Part shown: positions 1-10,442 of the stretch, one piece after another
How positions within the stretch are numbered: the first letter of the stretch is position 1
Layout: each line of letters opens with the position of its first letter
DNA from: Haliotis asinina
Lineage: Eukaryota; Mollusca; Gastropoda; Lepetellida; Haliotidae
Direction of reading: 5' to 3'
DNA length: 64,000 nucleotides
Assembly (NCBI RefSeq): GCF_037392515.1
Contig: NC_090285.1
Coordinates: forward strand, 4,591,501 to 4,655,500
Translations under genes and position numbers: made by a program
Notes under the pieces: generated by a model
Seen by the model: the letters and a program-made list of their open reading frames with translations, nothing else
Database searches by the model: none
Told to the model about the DNA's origin: nothing

Positions 1-338
1 AAAGGGACTCGATCCATGTGTGTACCCTCACCATTGACAGATCTTGCATTCCAGTACGTTTTGAAAATAATGTATTAGATGTTGGGTGGCATGAAAATGC
101 GACTTCCAATTATTGTTGGAACTGAGCAATAGTTCTGAACAGCTTCTGACCTGCCTCACATGTAACACCTTAACCACAGGTTAGAAGTCATGACATAACA
201 AATTAACTATAGTATTAGGTACTAGAATGAATTTTAAGCTCTTTGACTCCTTTTGAGCATATATTGAAACAAATTTGCAAACAATGATTTTAAAGTATTC
301 TGAAAATACCATCCCGGCCATGATTTAAACCCAGTTAC

Positions 339-3300
339 CTCACATCTGCACAGGTAATGCACTCAACCTCACGTCTGTTCGGTCGTACATGTCGCAGAAC
401 AGCAGCCGATATGCCATCAGGGTGGGACTTGCCACATTTGAACACAAATTCCTGAAATGATATCATGAACACAGACATGTTGCCACGTAATCTACAGAAG
501 CTGCTGGAACACAAAACTGAATCTATCTTCCTTAACATGGTCCATTTAGCTGTGTAATAACCAACTGACTATCAGGAACATCTCCTAGAATATGCTCAGT
601 CAAAGGGACTCTTCAGATATAGTAACCTGACCAGCCAGTCAAGTCATTTGTTATCCTGACATTTCAATTACACATGTAACTAAATGAACAAAACCTCACA
701 CTAATGTATACTGATCCCACAAACACAGATGAGGAAGGTCATCTTTAAGAAAATGAAAATTCATATTCAGGTCTGCACTTTCCGTTTCATTTCATGACCT
801 TCAGCTTCAGAGTAACCTGAAGTAAGGCGAGGGTCATGCCATGAGGTGGTAAGACTGAAAAAAACTTTCCAGAAATCCTTGAGGTCTTGTAGAAGCTATT
901 GAATATATAAGACCAGTATATGGATGTCAAGTTGTTCTTCAATGTATAACACAATGTTGCTGGGCTACTTCTGGCCCCTTCCTCAGGTGACTGAAGAATG
1001 GGCAAATAACAGTCCACAAATATTACATTACACAATAAAGAAAAGAAGTCGTCATCCACATACTGGTCTTATATTTCCAGAAATCACTTACAGCAGCTGT
1101 CCCTTCACAACCGTCATTCCGACACTCCCCGCCCATGCACCTTGACTGCAGAACATCGCTCCAGCCCTCGGGGTCCTGCAATAAAGTATAGTATTCGGAC
1201 AATCTCCTTAAAAGGCTATGATTTTCAGCTCTAAGCTCACACACATTTAATCCATGTTCAATAAAACACAGAGCAACTGATGGGATTGTCAAAACTTTCA
1301 TTATTAAATTCTGAAAAGAATCACCAACATTTTTGGTGAGGACCTGTTCTAACATGAATTTTTTACTAGAAAGATTCCTTTCACAAATGTTTCTGAAAAC
1401 ACATATTCTGTACTTACCCTGCTCAGAACAAAAGCCCCATCTTGGCACATGGCACACTTGACTCTGAGCTTGCCGGGCTGTATAGATCGACATTCTTTAC
1501 AGTATACATAGTACTGGTTCTTCAGCTCCCTTTCCTCATTTACTACAAAATAAAACATTACACTATCCACTGTGAGACAAAACACTATATTACCCTATGT
1601 GATAAAACAACGTATTTCTTTTGTGTAAGAATTAGAAAATATTAAAAATATAATTTATAATGGGCAAGTGTCTTGATTGGATAAAACCATTTTACTTTGG
1701 TGTAAACTATAATTATATACTACCCTGGTGTAAGATAAAACAATACATTGCCAAAGTGTAGCATAAAAGAGCATAGCACCATGGTATATAGCATGACAAC
1801 TTATTACCCTATTGTAAGATAAAATACTATATTTTCAAAAAGTGAAATAAACAATACATTGTATGTTACAAATTTGGAAGATGACAAAAATGTATGACCC
1901 TGACATAAAATACAACAATACATTAACCTGGTGTTAGAAAAATACAAGAGTAATCAGAAGATGACATATCCCCCAGCTCCCACATATCTGAAAGGAAAGG
2001 ACAAATCATCAGACAGTTACTTAAAGTCCAGCGCCCCGTTGTTCAAAACAACCTTAGCTAAGATCAACCTTAAGCACTAAGGTTACAGTTACGATCACCT
2101 TAAGAAAAAGATACGCCTGTTGCACAAAACAACCTTAGGGCAACCTTAACTTGGGCTCCAACCCTAGCTGTAACCTTAACCTGTGGAGGCCGATTTTCTT
2201 TTTCAGGCGCACATTTTCATAAGGTTTGAAAAGTGAACGTTGTGCGAGAATTATGCTAGCGTGGTCATGGATCTGTGTACGGCTATAAAATTATACAGAA
2301 ATGTAGAATATTTAATTTCCCATCCGTTGGTATAAATATAACTACGACAACCTCAAGGATTTGAGAAATAGATACCGCTAAATGTTGTCCAAAACTTTTG
2401 TGTGCGTTAAAAATCATTAAATTTCTCCGTTTTCATCGTGTACCAATAAAAGCACTCTGCTACGATTTTTTAAATTTATCATCTTTACGAAAAGTGTGAG
2501 CGAAGAAAATACAGCCTAATGTCAGAACGACATAAGTGAATATGAAATGAATCTATGTGTTAATGCACAACGTTATACACTCAATATTAAAAATGGTCCG
2601 CAATAAATGTCAAAAATGGATTCTCTTCTATGACGTCCACAGGGAGATGATGCACGCATAAACATAAGGGACATAACCCCGCTATGCTTTACATAAGGTC
2701 AGTGTAACTAAGATCACATGGAGAGAATTTGCTGTGAATACGGACAGTATATTTTCGTAATGTTTTGTACACAATGAACAAACCTATTCCAATACAAAGT
2801 TCCCCAATGTGAGCGGAGACTTTTTGGTAGTTTCACAGTTTGTAAGGAAAGATACCAATGTACTACATGTGAAATCGATTTGGATGGTAATACATAATTT
2901 AGTTCTTCGATTCCCAAATTCTCCTGTTTGTGTAGATGTATTTTGATTAATTTTACATCACTACTAACGGTGTAACAGACACATCTTCAAATGAAATGAC
3001 ATTATATAATAACATAACTGAAAACGATGCAACATTTTAGTTGACGTCATGGCATGTTTTGTGCATTTTGTGACGTCGGAAAAAGACGACACTGCTTTGC
3101 TGTATATATCTCATCTAATTTCCATTGAATACGTCAAAGGTCTCGGCTACTATGCCAGAATTCAACACACTTTAGACAAAACGAAATAGTGTCCTGAATA
3201 TATCAACGATTAGACGGTTTTACCACGTATCTTATTGTGTGCAACACGTGCACACGTGGCATCAATTTAGCGTAAATGATTGTTCATTTAGGATATAAAC

Positions 3301-6300
3301 ATTTATGATTATGTTATTTCTCTTCATAGGTATGTAATGAAAGGTAAAAAGAGAGAACTATTAGATTGTGTACGTAAGGTTTGTCCAAATTAAGACATGA
3401 CCTGTTATATATTCTTAAGCAGTTTTCGTATAAATATTGAGTTAGATATCCTAGTTGCTATCAAAATATGTTTCAAAACGTTTTTGACAAACTCTCACCT
3501 GGTCAAAATACGCAAAATATACATCACAATACTGAAAGTGCAATCGGAATGATATGAACATTGTGCTTACTCTTGTTCAACCGACCTTCACCTCAAAGAA
3601 ATTGCCTAATATGTGCAACAATGTTGACGTGTGACATCACTACCCATGACCGATTTCTTTCAAAATGGCGGCTTTGCTGACAAGGGTACATCGGATTTTG
3701 CGAGGACTCTTGCCTTGATTCAGGGATCTTTTGAACATGAATTTGAGATGTAACTAATCAGAATTATTCTAAGTATCTGTGTTTTGTTATATGTTTTTAT
3801 CGTTTTCAATGTAAATGACGGGAGAAGCCAGAAATGCCGATAAGTACCGTTGTCGTTCTGCTTGATTTTGCGTCAGTCATGGCGTCACGTTGCATGGAAA
3901 CTTTGACAGTTGCTTATGAATCATTAAATGATTGCATTGTATATTTTTTTAACTTGCTATTTCTTGCTGTGATACTCTTCAACTTAATATTCTAGGCGTA
4001 CTTAACCATTGTAAGCAATGATTACACGGCTGGATGCTGGAAAATTTCCGAAAATGTCACGTAGTGTAAAATCAGATTTTTTCTTTGTTTACATTTGAAA
4101 CGCACAGTCTTTCGAGCACCGCGTTCGTTCTCGTTCGTTTTATGTAGACTATTGGTGTTGGTGATAAAGACCATTTGTAATTTGATTCTATGATGTGTGG
4201 AGAATTCAATGATGCATTTGTCGCAGCAGACTATGAAGTATACGTCATATAATAGGCGTCTCAATATCGGCCTTGTCGAAACGTGATTTTGTAAACACTA
4301 TCCAATATGGCGGAAAGCGCACTAAGTGTATTTTCGAAAACATCCCAACCAATTCTTGGTTCATGGGTGACGTTTCAGAATTATCATAACTGGTTTTCAT
4401 GGAAACTTGATATCAGTGATCATTAATATGCTATTTTTGACATTCCCATTTCTGTACACTCTCTGCTTCCTCAAAACAAAAGCAGCCGCCATATTCCCTT
4501 TCCAACCTTAAAGACGTTAAGGTTGGGTTGAACCAACCTTAGTTATCAACCGTAACTTAAGGTTAACCTTAGCTGAGGTTGTTTCGTGCAATGGGAGGCT
4601 AACCTTAGTAAAGGTCTAAAGTTGAAATCTTAGAGATAAGGTTGACCTTAGAGATAAGGTTGTTTTGAACAACGGAGCACAGCTTGAAGTCCAAATTGTT
4701 AACATGGAAATCATGAAGAATAAAAATGACAAAAATCTGGAAATAGCAAAAGACACCACTTCAAGTTATGTTGAAAGATATTTACAGGTTTTTGAGTTGT
4801 GCTCCAGAAGCGAAACCCACCCCTACCTTTCTAAATTCAAATGGTTTCCATGGAACATGGGAAAAATACACATGACAAAATCTCTAAATAGCAAAAGGCG
4901 TGACTTTGGGACCTGCCTCGCATATCTGCCAAGTTTTGCTGATAGATAATAATACGTTTTTCAGTTTTGCTCCTAAGATGAAGCCCACCTCTCACTTTAG
5001 ACACTAAGTCCAGATCATTTCCATGGAAACCCGGAAAAATAAAAATGATGAAAATCTGCAAATGGCAAAATGCACCACTTTAGGTTATGTTTGATATATC
5101 TACCCAGTTTTGCATGAAAATATTTAATGGCTTTCGAGTTATGTTCTGGAAAACTCACCCATCCGTTTAGGACTAAGTCAAAAACATTTCCAAGGAAACC
5201 GAGGAAAATAAAAACAAGAAGACAAAGTCATCAATATCCCCCACAATAGCAAAATACTCTTCATAGATACGTCTACAAGTTATGATGATGCCAAATGTTT
5301 TGGTGTGTACGTGTATATGGCAAAGTGGAGAATACTGAAAGGTTTTAAGTTCTGCTCCAGAAAGGAGCACACCCACCAAATTCAGTTGAAGCCAAACTTG
5401 TTGGCATGGGAGCACAAAAATAATTCTATTCAGAAATCCTAAACTACCAACAGGTACCAGTACACCATCAGACCTACGCTTGTGCCAAATTTGGTTTAAA
5501 AATAGTGAACAGTTTTCAAGCTTCCCTTCCAAAAAGAGCACACCCATCAAATTCATTATTCAGTCAAAGTCAAACTTGCTGCCATAGAAATGACAAAAAA
5601 ATATTTTATTCAGAAATCCATAACTACCAAAAGGCACAAGTAAACAACCAGATCTATCTAAGTGCCAAGTTTGGTGAAGAAATAGTGAACGGATTTGAAG
5701 TTCTGGTCTGGAAAAGATGAATGTGCACGGACGGACTGGCGGAGCACGGAATAATGACTAACATCTGTAAATTGCAAGAGGCACCATCTTAGGTACTGAT
5801 TGTTATATCTACCAATTTTTGGTGAAAAATATTGAACAACATGATTATGGATGAACAGACGGGTGGATGGACAAGGCGATGTCTACATTCCTCTGCATTA
5901 CATGCCGGGGGGATCAAAATGATATTTGCCTGACTATATAGATAGAGATTCCTCACAGAATAAGTACTGGTGTTTGAATACACTTATCTAAACCTGCTCA
6001 GATATAGAATACACTCTCTAAATCTGCTCAGATATAGAACACACTCTCTAAACCTGCTCAGATATAGAACACACTCTCTAAACCTGCTCAGATATAGAAC
6101 ACACTCTCTAAACCTGCTCAGATACAGAACACACTCCCTAAATCTGCTCAGACATAGAACACACTCTCTAAACCTGCTCAGATATAGAACACACTCTCTA
6201 AACCTGCTCAAGATAAAATAGAACTCACTCTCTAAACCTGCTCAGATATAGAACACACTCTCTAAATCTGCTCAGATATAGAACACGCTCTCTAAACCTG

Positions 6301-9300
6301 CTCAGATATAGAACACGCTCTCTAAACCTGCTCAGATATAGAACACACTCTCTAAACCTGCTCAGATATAGAACACACTCTCTAAACCTGCTCAAGAGAA
6401 AATAGAACTCACTCTCTAAACCTGCTCAGATATAGAACACACTCCCTAAATCTGCTCAAGAGAAAATAGAACACACTCTCTAAACCTGCTCAGATATAGA
6501 ACACACTCTCTAAACCTGCTCAAGAGAAAATAGAACTCACTCTCTAAACCTGCTCAGATACAGAACACACTCCCTAAATCTGCTCAGACATAGAACACAC
6601 TCTCTAAACCTGCTCAGATATAGAACACACTCTCTAAACCTGCTCAAGATAAAATAGAACACACTCTCTAAACCTGCTCAGATATAGAACACACTCTCTA
6701 AATCTGCTCAGATATAGAACACACTCTCTAAACCTGCTCAGATATAGAACACGCTCTCTAAACCTGCTCAGATATAGAACACGCTCTCTAAACCTGCTCA
6801 GATATAGAACACACTCTCTAAACCTGCTCAGATATAGAACACACTCTCTAAACCTGCTCAGACATAGAAAACACTCTCTAAACCTGCTCAGACATAGAAC
6901 ACACTCTCTAAATCTGCTCAGACATAGAACACACTCTCTAAACCTGCTCAGATATAGAACACACTCTCTAAACCTGCTCAGATATAGAACACACTCTCTA
7001 AACCTGCTCAGATATAGAACACACTCTCTAAACCTGCTCAGACATAGAACACACTCTCTAAACCTGCTCAGATATAGAACACACTCTCTAAACCTGCTCA
7101 GATATAGAACACACTCTCTAAACCTGCTCAGACATAGAACACACTCTCTAAACCTGCTCAGATATAGAACACACTCTCTAAACCTGCTCAGATATAGAAC
7201 ACACTCTCTAAACCTGCTCAGATATAGAACACACTCTCTAAACCTGCTCAGATATAGAACACACTCTCTAAACCTGCTCAAGAGAAAATAGAATATCACA
7301 AAGTAAATGTTGCATTTCCCTGAGCATCTGCATAAAATGTTTTCCTGCGTCCTTGCAGTCAAATGTTAATAAACTGAGAAACATTTATAAAAATCAGGGT
7401 TTGAAATTTTACTTGCACAAAATAATGAAAAGTTGACACAAAATGTTATGGACAGCACTATTTCTGTATCCTACAAGTGTGCCTACCAGGTATGTTGTGG
7501 TAGGTTCACACAATACCAAAACATGATTTCAGTAACCTAACTGGATGACAGACTGAGAGGCAAGCCTGGGTGACAAAACCGGATCCTGAAGCAGTCATTA
7601 TTTAGTGTACACATAAATCAACTGCCCATGTGAAATCTAAGCGGTGGAAACCTTGATTAGTTAACCACTTGGTCAACTGACTGCAGTTAACCCTTAACAG
7701 TGCAAAGATAAATCTTACCTCCTGATGGCCGAGTTTTTTCATTCCCTGATATCTGTCTGAAGATATGAAGAGTGCTTTGATCACCAATATCCAAATCCTG
7801 AATAATAAAATATTTCTAACTTACGTGATTTACATGTGTCTTTGAAGTAGACTTTTTTTCATATCAACACAACCTTTCAGTCTTTGGTGTATCATAAAAT
7901 CGCAGGGGCTTGAAACGCTAAAAACTGCCGTCAAGGGATGTATTGTCATTAATGGGGCCTTAGCACTGTGTAAAACCAAAGCTGCTAAAAGCCTCTGTGC
8001 ATACAATTACAAAGTTAAAAAATTCCTTTTAGTTTGTTTGTCATTTAAAGTTGCACTCAGCAATACATCAGTTACGTGATAGAATGCTGCAAATAATAAT
8101 GTTTTGGTCAGAAAATCCAATCACTGACAGCATGTGCATCTTGCAATTTGGATATGACGACACACATCACCCAAGCCAGTGAGCCTGAGCACTTAGTCCT
8201 GTTAGTCACTTCAGACAAGATGCATGTTTTTTGTGCTCTTGAAGTGTCATTACTTCCTCAATATCCCTCTCTCATTCCATGCTTCTCCCTCATGAACTGC
8301 CATAAAGATAACAGCAAGCCTGTTACTCTCAAATCCTCCAAAGCCCTGATCCCAAGACTCAGTATTATCTGAATGGATGAGAGAATACCATGGAGAGACC
8401 ATATTTTCGTGGCCTGAACCAGTTTGTAGATGCAGTGGATTCGCAGCCCAGACTGGTTCTTACATGAAAATGTTGTAGAAATGGATAAATAATTGAATAA
8501 TAGTATTTTGTAAACACTTGGATTGTGTATAGTGAAGCTTTGTTATGCTTTGTTTTCAGTGATACAAAACTCACGACAGCTAGTTAGGATAAAAAGAAAA
8601 TAATGAAATTGTTAAACAGTTTTTCACTGTCGTTTAGGTTTTGGTGGATTAAAATAAACTGGCCTATTCATTGAAACCAGGTTGCACTGAGTTGTTGTGA
8701 ATGTTAATTTGGAAGGAGTGAGTTGTTTTGATGACGAGATACTGCGTGTATGTTGAGGTGTTTTCTTCATTACTTTGTCCGCGACCCACCGATCCTTTTT
8801 CTCCACTTTCACTTCTCTGCTGGTCTGCATAGATGAATGTTGAAAATTGATCTATTTTTTTTCATAAATGATCATATATACCTAACATATTCTTTTTTCA
8901 TTTCACATATCTCACATTTCATTTACACAAATGTCATAATCCTGATTTTCATCATCTGTGATGTTTTCCCATTTAAATAACATCTATAAAGCCACCACTC
9001 AATCTGCCAATGAATCAAGCAGATTTCCACATCTCCACAAACCAGTCTGGTCAACGAATTTACCTACAGGCATACCATGACAGACATGTTTCAAACTGAA
9101 TGGAACTCTCTAAGAAAAGCTTAGAACGTTTTTAGATATCGTTGTCATATGAAGATAAATCAATATGTATATATATGTACACACACACACACACACAAAA
9201 TATCCCTATTCCAACAACCATATATGACAAATGTAATGTTTTTTGATGCGATATGTGCCTGCTATGAGTTTTACCACATGGATGAGTGAGCGAAATTAGT

Positions 9301-9695
9301 TTTACTCCACTTTTAGCAATATTCCAGCAATATCATGGCAGGAGACACCAGAAATGGACTACAAACATTGTACCCATGTGGGGGATGAGACCTGGGACTT
9401 TGCCGTGACAAACGCTTATACCACGAGGCTACCCTTCCCCCCATGAATAAAATACTCAGTCATCCATGTGACAACTATGAAAAGTAAAGATTGTTCAAAC
9501 AATTAAAGCAAGGATGCTCACTTGAAACTCGCAATCGTCCGTCAGCAGTTTCCCTCCGAAAATAATCCTGACTTCTTCCAGTGGCAAATTGACCTTCTTT
9601 GATATTTCTCTTTTGATTTCAGACAAGCTGCTGTCGGGGTTAATTTCAACGAGAACTGCACAGTTACTGTGAAATTTTACGTTCACGGTAATCAT
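339..9695 (-). CDS. PRKN: Parkin, RBR E3 ubiquitin ligase (5' part; 3' part lies off the left edge)
   Basis: Parkin ubiquitinates outer-membrane proteins of damaged mitochondria after PINK1 activation. Six coding exons can be read on the minus strand: 9522-9695 (ATG; ubiquitin-like domain starting MITVNVKF), 7719-7797, 1928-1987, 1418-1542, 1092-1175 and 339-451. All have AG acceptors and GT donors in compatible phases and give about 211 residues. The 60-base exon encodes GDMSSS, resembling the activation element (VDLSSS) of human parkin. The next exons encode the RING0 zinc ligands (CKEC, CAMC, CMGGEC, CEG, FKCG), and the last begins RING1 with CITC. The rest of RING1, IBR and catalytic RING2 must lie left of base 339. 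The linker between Ubl and RING0 is shorter than in human, and the start codon is in the same exon as the Ubl. Family identity is firm; the 60-base exon is the least certain. Confidence 0.93.
888..985 (+). repeat. Interspersed repeat fragment in parkin intron
   Basis: This stretch (GGATGTCAAGTTGTTCTTC, then ACACAATGTTGCTGGGC) resembles sequence at 36878-36966 and, more weakly, at 42280-42345 and 54220-54290. It looks like a dispersed repeat family of unknown class with no coding capacity. It lies between two parkin exons. Confidence 0.5.
2029..4682. mobile_element. Non-autonomous Mutator-like (MULE) TIR transposon
   Basis: The two ends are inverted repeats sharing CCGTTGTTCAAAACAACC, with further AACCTTA motifs scattered for about 150 bases inside each end. 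The element is flanked by nine-base direct repeats, CTTAAAGTC (2020-2028) and CTTGAAGTC (4683-4691), with one mismatch. A nine-base duplication with multi-motif terminal repeats is characteristic of Mutator-type transposons. The 2.6 kb interior has no transposase-like ORF, so the copy would depend on a relative for movement. It sits in a parkin intron, between the 7719-7797 and 1928-1987 exons. Superfamily assignment rests on the duplication length only. Confidence 0.65.
4683..5840 (+). repeat. Degenerate ~150-200 base tandem repeats
   Basis: About six or seven diverged copies follow each other, recognised by a recurring order of motifs: AAGTCCA, TTCCATGGAAAC, AAAAATAAAAATGA, then AAATAGCAAAAGGCACCAC, then a CCAGTTTTG/ TGAAAATATTGAA segment. 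Copies begin near 4685, 4830, 5005, 5170, 5380, 5560 and 5750. Spacing varies because of indels, so the array is old. Short ORFs here are chance. The array lies in a parkin intron, immediately right of the TIR element. Confidence 0.6.
5977..7293 (+). repeat. 30-base minisatellite, about 43 copies, in parkin intron
   Basis: The unit is 30 bases (GATATAGAACACACTCTCTA followed by AACCTGCTCA). Most copies differ by one or two bases, and several 33-34 base variants contain AGATAAAATAGAACTCAC or AGAGAAAATAG instead. Higher-order structure is visible: blocks with the same variants recur (for example near 6240 and 6690). Because 30 is divisible by three, the array is open in frames on both strands and yields long repetitive ORFs that are not genes. 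High copy similarity implies recent expansion. Confidence 0.95.
9280..9435 (+). repeat. SINE-like repeat fragment (variant family)
   Basis: The segment begins GATGAGTGAGCGAAATTAG, continues with AGCAATATTCCAGCAATATC, and ends with a passage on a dated, bracket-like motif (GGGGGATGAGACCTGGGACTTTG). The first part matches the head of the short repeat seen at 37, 39, 54 and 60 kb in this window. The second half differs, suggesting a subfamily. A similar reverse-oriented piece lies at about 43630-43750. A short AC microsatellite precedes it at 9178-9198. Confidence 0.6.
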
Positions 9696-10442
9696 GATTC
9701 AAGTTATGTGGATAATATTACACCATGTTCATTCGCTGCATATAATGCGTTCTATGTTCCGTAAATGTGGCTGTCAAACAACTTCCTGCATTGCCTCTAT
9801 CTAGACTTAGTCGTTATCACAGTTATGCGATCAAAAGCATAACTTGGCACACTTGTCATCTGCTAATAGACAGAAAAACATACACCTTGGAGTGTTTCGG
9901 TGTCGCCAATTTTGTGTAGTCCACATCCGAAAACGAAAACTAAACAAGTAAACCCGTCCTTCTGTGACAAGAAAACACGTGCTTGACACTCGACTTGTTG
10001 TTATTTTCCAAGAGTTTACCAAAATGTGAAATATAATGAATCACGAACCATGAGTACTCTGTATTGCAAGCTAAATCTTAATACGGAAATATTTGTACAT
10101 TATCTATGATAACATCACTTTTGTGTTTAAAAGTAAACAAACAAACCAATATCTTTAGAAATAATACCAGCAAAAATTATATCAATTCCGTAACTTAACT
10201 CATTTCAACTTTTCATACAATACTGCATTGCTGCCTATTCGGAACATATAACGCATTGAAAATAGTACAATGATATAACTTGATTACAGCTCAGTAAACA
10301 ATGAGAAAAAGGGACCTGGTTCCAGATGTGTGGATCAATAGATACAATGCCCTTCCTACGATATTTGACATAACATAATGTTCTCATTATTTATCTCTAA
10401 CCTTTGCGGATGAATGTTTGACTTGTTCCGTAAACAACTAAC
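9696..10442. promoter_or_regulatory. Shared intergenic/promoter region between parkin and ISCU
   Basis: The start codons of parkin (9695, minus) and ISCU (10443, plus) face away from each other across 747 bases, so the upstream regions of both genes must lie here or overlap. I see no clear TATA box or CpG-rich block. The short ORFs in the interval have no recognisable relatives. Bidirectional promoter activity is an inference from geometry. Confidence 0.5.

Noticed and set aside
5977-7293. CRISPR-like regular repeats
   Set aside because: There are no spacers between units, the genome is animal and no cas genes are present; this is a minisatellite.
5984-7362. Long repetitive ORFs on both strands (10-residue repeats, up to 242 codons)
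   Set aside because: They follow from a 30-base tandem repeat lacking stop codons in those frames; both strands are open at once and no gene structure surrounds them.
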